Source of the DNA: JAWKIW01 sp046331175
Lineage (GTDB): Bacteria > Actinomycetota > Acidimicrobiia > Acidimicrobiales > Acidimicrobilacustridaceae
Assembly: GCA_046331175.1 (NCBI GenBank)
Contig: JAXLRI010000003.1
Coordinates: 124,001 to 188,000, forward strand
DNA length: 64,000 nucleotides
Reading direction: 5' to 3'
Shown here: in pieces, positions 7,805-13,909 of the stretch
How the letters are laid out: the number at the start of each line of letters is the position of its first letter
How positions within the stretch are numbered: the first letter of the stretch is position 1
Position numbers and translations under genes: made by a program
Notes under the pieces: generated by a model
The model's database searches: none
What the model was told of the DNA's origin: nothing
What the model saw: only the letters and a program-made list of their open reading frames with translations

Positions 7805-8299
7805 ATGAGCCTGTTCGGCGGGGACGACCCCCGCGAGACGGCGATCGCCTGGCTGTTCGTGATCGTGCAGCTGGTGCTGCTGGTCGCCATCTTCCTGCTG
7901 CCCTACGGCGACGCCTGGCCGGTGCCGCCGTGGCTCGATGCCCTCGGCTTCCTCCTCGAGGTGGTCGGTGCGGTCGCGCTCGTCGGCGGCCTGGTCAACC
8001 TGGGGCGGTCGCTCACGCCGCTGCCCACGCCGGTCCCGCACGGCGAGCTGCGCGTCAGCGGCTTGTACCGCTGGGTCCGCCACCCGATCTACAGCGGGAT
8101 CATGGCCCTCGTCATCGGTGCCGCGGTCCGCTCGGCCAGCATCCTCATCGCGGTGGCTGCTGCCGCCCTGGTGGTGTGGTTCCACCTGAAGGCCCGGTGG
8201 GAGGAGGAGCGGCTGGCGCGGCGCTACCCCGACTACGCCGCCTACCGCGACCGCACGCCCCGGTTCGTGCCGTTCCTGCCCACCTCGGCCGCCCGCTGA
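7805..8299 (+). CDS. ICMT/PEMT-like membrane methyltransferase
   Basis: 164 residues with about four membrane segments (residues about 12-34, 45-65, 95-110 and 110-125). The C-terminal half has the isoprenylcysteine carboxyl methyltransferase-type signature: GLYRWVRHPIYSGIM, then the KARWEEERLARRYPDYAAYRDRTPRFVPF region, where the RHP and E-E-x-L positions contact S-adenosylmethionine. Bacterial members methylate diverse small or lipid substrates; the substrate here is unknown. It lies downstream of the Cys-rich miniprotein, probably in the same transcript and therefore under the same operator. It converges on the CstR-like gene with a 42-base gap. Confidence 0.85.
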   Translation: MSLFGGDDPRETAIAWLFVIVQLVLLVAIFLLPYGDAWPVPPWLDALGFLLEVVGAVALVGGLVNLGRSLTPLPTPVPHGELRVSGLYRWVRHPIYSGIMALVIGAAVRSASILIAVAAAALVVWFHLKARWEEERLARRYPDYAAYRDRTPRFVPFLPTSAAR

Positions 8300-8309
8300 G
8301 GTGGGGCCC

Positions 8310-8327
8310 GCGGTCCGCTGCGACCGC
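8310..8327. terminator. Weak hairpin between convergent genes
   Basis: GCGGTC (8310-8315) pairs with GACCGC (8322-8327) across a 6-base loop in the 42-base gap between the ICMT-like gene (+) and the CstR-like gene (-). It is short and lacks a T-tract, so the terminator role is tentative. Confidence 0.3.
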
Positions 8328-8341
8328 TTCGTCGGGGTTGG

Positions 8342-8611
8342 TCAGCTGATGCGCAGGAACAGCTTCTCGACCTCGTCGACGGCGTAGCCGTCGGCGGCGG
8401 CCTCCTCGGGGTGCTGCACGCAGTAGCGGAGGCCGGCGCTCACGAGGCGGAACCCGGCCTGTTCGAGCGCCCGGTTGGCGGCCGACAGCTGGGTCACGAC
8501 GTCGCGGCAGTCGCGCCCGTCCTCGAGCATGCGCTCGATGCCCTGCACCTGGCCGGCCACGCGCCGCAGCCGGCGCCGGAGGTCGTCGATCACCTCGGGG
8601 GGAAGGTCCAC
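8342..8611 (-). CDS. CsoR-family repressor of the persulfide-sensing CstR type
   Basis: 89 residues, the usual all-helical DUF156/CsoR size. GTG start 8611 with AGGAGGAGCC just upstream. The DNA-binding helix RRLRRVAGQVQGIERMLEDGRDC is typical. The sensing residues are Cys35 and Cys64, 29 apart as in CsoR (C36/C65) and CstR (C31/C60). The copper-ligand His of CsoR, four residues before the second Cys, is Gly60 here. Loss of that His with both Cys kept is the CstR signature, in which per- or polysulfides link the two thiols and release DNA. The divergent genes (rhodanese, TauE exporter) match the CstR regulon known from Staphylococcus aureus. Its own -10 box overlaps an operator, so autoregulation is likely. 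Copper sensing is the less likely alternative. Confidence 0.85.
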   Translation of the reverse strand: MDLPPEVIDDLRRRLRRVAGQVQGIERMLEDGRDCRDVVTQLSAANRALEQAGFRLVSAGLRYCVQHPEEAAADGYAVDEVEKLFLRIS

Positions 8612-8642
8612 GGCTCCTCCTCGAATCGCTGCCGTCGATGAC

Positions 8643-8648
8643 AGCATA
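8643..8648 (-). promoter_or_regulatory. -10 box of the cstR-like gene
   Basis: Read on the minus strand the hexamer is TATGCT. It overlaps the first three bases of the palindrome at 8646-8661, so repressor binding should shut off the repressor's own promoter. Confidence 0.5.
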
Positions 8649-8661
8649 CCCCCCGGGGTGT
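8646..8661. promoter_or_regulatory. CstR-type operator, copy 1 of the divergent promoter region
   Basis: ATACCCCCCGGGGTGT differs from a perfect ATACCC...GGGTAT palindrome at one base (G8660). It overlaps the -10 box of the repressor gene on one side and the upstream part of the rhodanese promoter on the other. Confidence 0.65.
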
Positions 8662-8664
8662 CGC

Positions 8665-8670
8665 TACACT
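8665..8670 (+). promoter_or_regulatory. -10 box of the rhodanese operon
   Basis: TACACT lies between the two operator copies. The predicted start near 8677 is 3 bases before operator 2. Confidence 0.5.
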
Positions 8671-8679
8671 CGGATCGGG

Positions 8680-8695
8680 ATACCCCAAGGGGTAT
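8680..8695. promoter_or_regulatory. CstR-type operator, copy 2 (perfect palindrome)
   Basis: ATACCCCAAGGGGTAT is a perfect 16-bp inverted repeat just downstream of the predicted transcription start of the rhodanese operon and 34 bases before its ATG. It has the TACCC/GGGTA arms typical of CsoR-family sites. Confidence 0.75.
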
Positions 8696-8729
8696 GCCGC
8701 CGAGGACCTCGACCTCCGGGAGGCGACCG

Positions 8730-9104
8730 ATGGGTGTGCTGGCGAAGCTGTTCGGGCCACGAGTCGCGAGCGTGACCCCCGAGGAGGCCGAGGAGCTGCG
8801 CCGTGACGGCGCCGTCCTCGTCGACGTCCGCGAGCGCAGCGAGTGGGACGGCGGCCATGCGCCGAAGGCCCGGCACGTCCCCCTCGGTCGCCTCCACCAG
8901 GACCTCGACCGGCTGCCCGCCGATCGGGTGCTGCTCGTCATCTGCGCCTCCGGCCACCGATCGGCTCGTGGGGCGCGCGTCCTCGTGGCCGAGGGTCGGG
9001 AGGCGGTCAGCGTCCGGGGCGGGATGCACGCGTGGCGAGCGGCAGGGCTGCCGGTGGTCGGCGCACGAGGTGGTCGCTCCGGGCGGCGGGGGCGGGTGGC
9101 GTGA
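8730..9104 (+). CDS. Single-domain rhodanese (sulfurtransferase)
   Basis: 124 residues, a cytosolic single rhodanese domain. The ATG at 8730 has GGGAGG 6 bases upstream. The fold motifs are LVDVRERSEWDGGHAPKARHVPLG and the active-site loop CASGHRS, in which the Cys carries a persulfide in transfer reactions (the usual CxxGxR loop). The C-terminus is GGMHAWRAAGLPV followed by a basic tail. It is the first gene of the operon opposite the CstR-like repressor and should move sulfane sulfur from persulfides to acceptors such as low-molecular-weight thiols or sulfite. Its stop overlaps the start of the TauE gene by 4 bases (GTGA), so translation is probably coupled. Confidence 0.93.
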   Translation: MGVLAKLFGPRVASVTPEEAEELRRDGAVLVDVRERSEWDGGHAPKARHVPLGRLHQDLDRLPADRVLLVICASGHRSARGARVLVAEGREAVSVRGGMHAWRAAGLPVVGARGGRSGRRGRVA

Positions 9105-9991
9105 ACCCCCGGGCCCTGCTCGTCTCCCCGCTGGGGTTCCTGATCGGGGTCTCCCTCGGGGCACTTGGCGGCGGCGGATCGATCCTCGCCGTGCCGGTGC
9201 TCGTCTTCGCCGCCGGCGAGGACCCCAAGTCGGCCACCACCACCTCGCTGGTCGTCGTCGGAGCCACGGCGATCGGCGGGATGGTCGCCCACCTGAGAGC
9301 CGGCCACGTGCGGGTCGTCCCTGGTCTGCTCTTCGGCCTCGCCGGCGTCGGTGGCTCGCTGCTGGGCACCCAGCTGAACCACCGGGTCGACGAGAACGTG
9401 CTGCTCCTCGCCTTCGCCTTCCTCATGGTGATCGCCGCCTGGCGGATGTGGGTGGGCCAGGCCCAGCCCGGAGCGGGTGACGAGGTGTTCGACGATCTGC
9501 CCGACGGGGGGCCGGGTGGCGAGGTCGGTGCCAGCCACGAGGTGGCCGGTCCGCTGGTCGGTGCCAGCCCGGGTCCGGTGGCCCTCGCCCGTCCGGCGGT
9601 GGACCGCCGCGTCGTGGTGCTCAAGGTGCTTGCCGCCGGGACCGTGGTCGGCTTCATCACCGGCTTCTTCGGGGTCGGCGGCGGCTTCGTGATCGTGCCC
9701 GCCCTCGTCCTGGCCCTCGGGTTCGACATGGCCGATGCCGTTGGCACCTCGCTGCTGGTCATCGTCATCAACTCGGCCGTGGCCCTGGCCACCCGGGTCG
9801 GCACGACGGGCGTCGACTGGGGGGTGGCCCTCCCGTTCACCGTGGCCGGCCTCCTCGGGGTGTCGGCCGGCAAGCGCCTCGCCGACCGCCTCCCCACCCA
9901 CACCCTCGTGCGCTGGTTCGTCGGCCTGCTGGTCGCTCTCGCCGCCTACGTCGCCATCCGCGCCGGCCTCGCCCTGTTCGGCGGCGGCTGA
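9101..9991 (+). CDS. TauE/SafE-family exporter
   Basis: 296 residues with about eight membrane helices in two halves. Each half starts with the family signature: GVSLGALGGGGSILAVPVLV near the N-terminus and GFITGFFGVGGGFVIVPALV near residue 180. A central hydrophilic Gly/Pro-rich loop of about 45 residues separates them and is longer than usual. TauE/SafE proteins export sulfite, sulfoacetate or related organosulfur anions; in CstR-controlled operons they are thought to remove sulfite or thiosulfate made during persulfide clearance. The GTG start overlaps the rhodanese stop by 4 bases. The substrate here is inferred from context only. Confidence 0.9.
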   Translation: MNPRALLVSPLGFLIGVSLGALGGGGSILAVPVLVFAAGEDPKSATTTSLVVVGATAIGGMVAHLRAGHVRVVPGLLFGLAGVGGSLLGTQLNHRVDENVLLLAFAFLMVIAAWRMWVGQAQPGAGDEVFDDLPDGGPGGEVGASHEVAGPLVGASPGPVALARPAVDRRVVVLKVLAAGTVVGFITGFFGVGGGFVIVPALVLALGFDMADAVGTSLLVIVINSAVALATRVGTTGVDWGVALPFTVAGLLGVSAGKRLADRLPTHTLVRWFVGLLVALAAYVAIRAGLALFGGG

Positions 9992-10027
9992 CCCGCTCAC
10001 CACCCGTCATCCCGCTCACCACCCGTC
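9992..10027 (+). repeat. 17-bp direct repeat between the TauE and AhpD-like genes
   Basis: CCCGCTCACCACCCGTC occurs at 9992-10008 and again at 10011-10027, a period of 19 bases, in the 73-base gap inside the operon. It is probably a local slippage duplication. Confidence 0.7.
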
Positions 10028-10064
10028 TTCGCGACGGTCACCCCAACGAAGCCCGGAGGTCACC

Positions 10065-10442
10065 ATGGGCCACTTCCACGACGTCGCCGCCGATCTGCGC
10101 CAGCCCACCCGCGACCTGCGGCGGGCCATCCCCGAGACCTGGGCCGGGTTCGCCGAGCTCCACCGCTCGGCCATGGCCGAGGGCGTGCTGCCCACCCGCA
10201 TCAAGGAGCTGATGGCCCTCGTCATCGGGGTGTCCGAGCACTGCGACGGCTGCGTCGCCTACCACGCCCGGGCGGCGGCGGCCGCCGGCGCCTCTCGCGA
10301 CGAGGTCGCCGAGGCGCTCGGGGTGGCGCTGCTCATGGGCGGTGGCCCGGCCAGCGTGTGGACGCCCCGGGCCCTGAGCGCCTTCGACGAGTTCGCCGCG
10401 CCGACGGATGACGGTGCGGCGCCCGCCGAGGGATCCACATGA
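10065..10442 (+). CDS. AhpD-like carboxymuconolactone decarboxylase family protein
   Basis: 125 residues with ATG 10065 and GGAGG 5 bases upstream. The core motif is EHCDGCVAYHARAAAAAG. The two Cys of CxxC and the His three residues later form the thiol redox centre of AhpD-type peroxidase partners, so a thiol/disulfide role is likelier than muconolactone decarboxylation. The helix GVLPTRIKELMALVIGVSE before it is typical of the family. The position in the rhodanese-TauE operon suggests reduction of sulfur-oxidised thiols or of hydroperoxides. The ATGA overlap with the downstream methyltransferase supports co-translation. Confidence 0.9.
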   Translation: MGHFHDVAADLRQPTRDLRRAIPETWAGFAELHRSAMAEGVLPTRIKELMALVIGVSEHCDGCVAYHARAAAAAGASRDEVAEALGVALLMGGGPASVWTPRALSAFDEFAAPTDDGAAPAEGST

Positions 10443-11101
10443 CAGATGGTCGTCGTCGGGCGTCGGCGGCCGTGGTCGTCGTGGCGAGTGCTGCACGCGT
10501 GCACTGGGACGAGGTGTGGACCGCCCGGGCGATCGACGAGGTGTCGTGGTTCCGGGCGGAGCCGACGACGTCGTTGCGGATGATCGACGAGGCCGGGGTG
10601 CGCGCCGGTGCTGCCGTGGTCGACGTGGGTGGCGGGGCCTCGACGTTGCCGGTCGAGCTCCTGGATCGAGGCCTCGACGTCACGGTCCTCGACATCTCGT
10701 CGGCGGCCCTCGACGTCGCCCGGCGCGCCCTGGGTGACGCGGCGGGCGCGGTCCAGTGGGTGGTCGACGACGTCACGACGTGGACGCCGACCCAACAGCA
10801 CGACCTGTGGCACGACCGGGCGGTGTTCCACTTCCTCGTCGACCCGGCCGACCAGGACCGCTACGTCGAGGTGGCGAGCGCTGCGGTGCGCCCCGGTGGC
10901 GCCGTCGTGCTCGGCACCTTCGCGCCCGACGGTCCTTCGGCGTGCTCCGGCCTGCCCGTCGCCCGCCACGACGCGGCCGACCTGGCGCGGCGCTTCGCCC
11001 CGACCTTCGTCCTCGAGGCCCAGGAGCGGGAGGTCCACCGCACGCCGGCCGGGGTCGAGCAGGCCTTCACCTGGGTGGTGCTGCGCCGCACCGTCACCTG
11101 A
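10439..11101 (+). CDS. Class I SAM-dependent methyltransferase
   Basis: 220 residues. The SAM-binding motif is VVDVGGGASTLPVELLDRGLDVTVLDIS (motif I, with the acidic end of strand 2), then VDDVTTW and a FHFLVDPADQDRY segment. The N-terminal HWDEVWTARAIDEVSWFR is common in a group of small bacterial methyltransferases related to thiopurine/tellurite-type enzymes. Its ATG overlaps the AhpD-like stop by 4 bases, making it the last gene of the putative sulfur operon. Methylation of a small thiol or sulfide would fit that context but is not shown by the sequence. Confidence 0.88.
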   Translation: MTDGRRRASAAVVVVASAARVHWDEVWTARAIDEVSWFRAEPTTSLRMIDEAGVRAGAAVVDVGGGASTLPVELLDRGLDVTVLDISSAALDVARRALGDAAGAVQWVVDDVTTWTPTQQHDLWHDRAVFHFLVDPADQDRYVEVASAAVRPGGAVVLGTFAPDGPSACSGLPVARHDAADLARRFAPTFVLEAQEREVHRTPAGVEQAFTWVVLRRTVT

Positions 11102-11183
11102 GGAGCAAGCACTCCGGCACCGGCGGCGGTCCACGAGGGATGACCCGGCCTGCCAGGGCGGACGCCGGCTCGCTCCTGGCCGG

Positions 11184-11996
11184 CTATGGCAGCTCGTCGA
11201 GGAAGGCGGCGACCCGATCGACCCAGCCGAGCACCGCACCGAGGTCGTCGGCCACCTCGAGGGTGGCGTCCGGGACGGCGTCGGCGATGGCCTCGGCGGT
11301 CGACACCGGGTGGCCGGGGTCACCGGCCCACGCCAGCACCAGCGTGGGCACCGTGATGGTCGCGAGCGTCGACGGCTCGGGCAGGTCGGAGCCGGCGGCG
11401 CCGCGGAACACGTGGGGGAGCAGGGCCGGGTCCATGGCCTCGATGGCGGCCGCCGAGCCCTGCTGCACCAGGTCGGCGATGTCGGCGAACACGGCCGGCG
11501 GTGCCTCCTGGCGGACGACGTCGGCCAGCGCCGTCGTGCCCGACCGCTCGACCAGCTCGGCACCGGCGAGGTAGGTGCCCGACTGCGCGGCCCGCGTCTC
11601 CCAGGCGGTCGGCGGGATCACGAGCACCAGCGCGTCGACCCGGTCCGGTGCGACGAGGGCCGCGCCGAGCGCGGTTGCGCAGCCCATCGAGGCCCCGCCG
11701 AGCACCCCCCGGCCGATGCCGCGGTCGTCGAGCACGGCCACCATGTCGAGCGCCAGGCGGTCCCAGCGGTAGGTGGTGGGGTCGGCGGTGCCGCCGGTCT
11801 CGCCGTGGCCGCGCGCGTCGTAGCGCACGAGGCGCACGCCGGGGATGCGGTCCCAGCCGAAGATGCCGGCGGCCGCCTCCTGGGCCCGTGACGAGGTCAT
11901 CCCGTGGCCCCAGAGGAAGGGCCGGCCGTCGGGGTCTCCCGACTCCTCGAGGGCGAAGTCGATGCCGTCGATCTCGGTGCGCTCCACGCCGGTCAC
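11184..11996 (-). CDS. Alpha/beta hydrolase apparently lacking the catalytic histidine
   Basis: 270 residues from GTG 11996; a second GTG at 11987 is possible and neither has a clear ribosome site. The oxyanion segment LWGHGMTSS, the strand RLVRYDARGHGETGG and the nucleophile elbow GGASMGC (GxSxG) are normal. The acid is probably Asp in LAWAGDPGHPVS. The usual C-terminal G-H motif is replaced by a stretch reading VADDLGAVLGWVDRVAAFL with no His, so the triad looks incomplete unless the His of GDPGHP serves. It may be a non-classical hydrolase or a binding protein. It converges on the methyltransferase and lies downstream of the flavoprotein fusion on the same strand. Confidence 0.85.
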   Translation of the reverse strand: MTGVERTEIDGIDFALEESGDPDGRPFLWGHGMTSSRAQEAAAGIFGWDRIPGVRLVRYDARGHGETGGTADPTTYRWDRLALDMVAVLDDRGIGRGVLGGASMGCATALGAALVAPDRVDALVLVIPPTAWETRAAQSGTYLAGAELVERSGTTALADVVRQEAPPAVFADIADLVQQGSAAAIEAMDPALLPHVFRGAAGSDLPEPSTLATITVPTLVLAWAGDPGHPVSTAEAIADAVPDATLEVADDLGAVLGWVDRVAAFLDELP

Positions 11997-12055
11997 TCTC
12001 GCGCGCCGGGCGTGGTGAACCGGGCCTCCAGCTCGGTTCACCGGTGGCCGTCGGC

Positions 12056-13816
12056 CTACCAGTACTCCTCGAAGTGGATGTTGCCGCGCTGGTTGCGGTG
12101 GTCGAGGGTGAACCCCCGCTCGCTGAGCAGCTCGACGACGCCGGTCACCTCGGGGAACGTGGTCTGCCCGTCGACCTCCTCGGGCAGGCCGATCATCGAC
12201 GGGTTGCCGCAGAGGAACACGTGGGTGGTTGCGGGGTCGAGGGTGACCCCGAAGTCGGCGGCGAACACGTCGTTGGCGATGAGGTCCTGGATGTAGCGCT
12301 TCGGGACGTCGGGCTCGCGCGTGGGCATCGGCAGGTAGTGGTAGTTGGCGTGGTGGCGCTCGAGGGTGCGGTGCTTCTCGATGTAGCCGAGGTCGGCCCA
12401 CTGGCGCACCGAGACGGCCGACACGATCGGCCCGCGGTGGCCCTTGCGCAGCAGCTCGACGACCATGGCGTTGTGCGGCGCCTCACCGGTGCCGGTCGAC
12501 AGGAACACGGCGGTGGCCTCTGGATCGGTGACCGGGGCCAAGGTGTAGCGACCGGCCACCTTGGGGCCGAGGTAGATCCGGTCACCCGGCCGCTTGAGCG
12601 CCAGGCGCGGGGTCAGCCCGGGGACGTTGTCGGGCGTGGGTGGCACCAGCACGATGTAGAACTCGAGCTCCTCGCTGTCCATGCCGGTGAGGTAGCCGTG
12701 GTCGTCGAACATGCGGCTGGAGATGGAGTACGAGCGGCGGACGAGCTTGGTCCACTTCTCGTCGAGGGCCGGGTCCTCGGCATCGTCGATGCGCTCCTCC
12801 CAGTAGCCGAGCCCGAGCGATGCGTACTGGCCGGGCTGGTGGGAGATGCCGCCCCGATCAGGCTTCACCCGCAGGACCCAGAGGTCGGAGTGGGTGGGTT
12901 CGAACGACGTGATGGTGGCGTTGTAGTGCTCGGCGCGCAGATCCTCGATGACCGACGTGTACTTGCGGCGCAGCTCGGCCGGTGACGGGCGCGGCGCGGG
13001 CTCGAGGTCGGGGAACACCGACGCGACGTCGTGGGCGAGCCGCCAGCCCGGTGAGGTGGGCAGGCCGCCGCCCTCGACGTCGTCGCCGAGGAACCACACC
13101 CGGCCCGACCGCAGCGCGCCGTCGGACATGCCGACGGCGGACGGTGTGAGGGTCTCGCGCCCCGAGGCGAACACGACGTGATCGAACTGCAGGTCGGGGG
13201 TCCGCCGGTCGTTGAAGAACGCCATGGGGTAGCCGTCGACGACGGACACCTCGTCGGGCAGCGAGCGGAAGAGGATCGTCGCCCGCCGCTCGCGCTCGAG
13301 GCGGCGCAGGAAGCTCTCGCCGGCGGGGGAGAGGCGCGTGGGGTCCATGCCTCCGGCGGCCAGCACCACGCCCGCGCCGGCCGCGGCCAGGGCGGCGGCC
13401 AGCTCGACGGCGTGGTCGGTGAACCCGATGACGAGCACGTCCTCGTCGGCGGCCTGGGCCGGGATCTGGTCGACGAGGATGCGGTCGCTCTCGGCGATGG
13501 GGAGCGGCGGCTTCCAGTCGAGGTCGGCGGTGCGCTGGGCGATCACGCACACCCGGGCGCGGTACGTGTGCTTGGTGGTCGTGACGACCAGGGGCGCCTC
13601 GCCCCCGTCGGCCGGTTCGCCGAGGTCGACCGCGGTCACCTGCTCGCCGTAGCCGACGTCGAGCTGGTGCTCGCCGACCAGCTCGGGGAACACCACCGCC
13701 GAGCTGGGTTCGACGATGCGGACCCGCGCCAGGCCGGCGCGCTGGGACGACACGGCGAGGGAGAGCCCGCCGGCGTTGCCGCCGACGATGACGAGGTCGT
13801 AGTCGATGCCACTCAC
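12056..13816 (-). CDS. Thioredoxin-reductase-like / ferredoxin-NADP reductase fusion flavoprotein
   Basis: 586 residues from GTG 13816. An in-frame GTG at 13825 lies inside the apparent -10 box TAGGGT, so the inner start, 7 bases after that box, is preferred. Residues about 5-300 resemble a class II pyridine nucleotide-disulfide oxidoreductase (YDLVIVGGNAGGLSLAV, then a second Rossmann segment DVLVIGFTDHAVELAAAL), but no CxxC redox pair is present. Residues about 310-586 are an FNR module: FAD motif RRSYSIS, NADPH-side motif STGTGEAPHNAM, and FLCGNPSMIG near the end. The fusion could carry electrons between NAD(P)H and a ferredoxin or flavodoxin; the role of the N-terminal half is unclear. 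Two flavin sites are likely. Confidence 0.85.
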   Translation of the reverse strand: MSGIDYDLVIVGGNAGGLSLAVSSQRAGLARVRIVEPSSAVVFPELVGEHQLDVGYGEQVTAVDLGEPADGGEAPLVVTTTKHTYRARVCVIAQRTADLDWKPPLPIAESDRILVDQIPAQAADEDVLVIGFTDHAVELAAALAAAGAGVVLAAGGMDPTRLSPAGESFLRRLERERRATILFRSLPDEVSVVDGYPMAFFNDRRTPDLQFDHVVFASGRETLTPSAVGMSDGALRSGRVWFLGDDVEGGGLPTSPGWRLAHDVASVFPDLEPAPRPSPAELRRKYTSVIEDLRAEHYNATITSFEPTHSDLWVLRVKPDRGGISHQPGQYASLGLGYWEERIDDAEDPALDEKWTKLVRRSYSISSRMFDDHGYLTGMDSEELEFYIVLVPPTPDNVPGLTPRLALKRPGDRIYLGPKVAGRYTLAPVTDPEATAVFLSTGTGEAPHNAMVVELLRKGHRGPIVSAVSVRQWADLGYIEKHRTLERHHANYHYLPMPTREPDVPKRYIQDLIANDVFAADFGVTLDPATTHVFLCGNPSMIGLPEEVDGQTTFPEVTGVVELLSERGFTLDHRNQRGNIHFEEYW

Positions 13817-13823
13817 GGCGCTC

Positions 13824-13829
13824 ACCCTA
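13824..13829 (-). promoter_or_regulatory. -10 box of the flavoprotein fusion gene, leaderless
   Basis: Minus-strand TAGGGT ends 7 bases before GTG 13816. It overlaps an upstream in-frame GTG at 13825, which argues that the inner GTG is used. Confidence 0.5.
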
Positions 13830-13909
13830 GGGAGGCGTCGGTGAGCGGGTCGAACCGCTGACGGCGGGTCAGGGCGGTGGGGCGCGGCGCCGCTCGGTCG
13901 GCGACGCCG

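Noticed and set aside
8342..8611. Copper-sensing CsoR
   Set aside because: The Cu(I)-ligand His is Gly60, and the neighbours are rhodanese and TauE rather than a copper ATPase or chaperone. CstR-type persulfide sensing is the better call.
10065..10442. Carboxymuconolactone decarboxylase of aromatic catabolism
   Set aside because: It has the AhpD-type CxxC and His centre and no protocatechuate-pathway neighbours, so a thiol-redox role is more likely.
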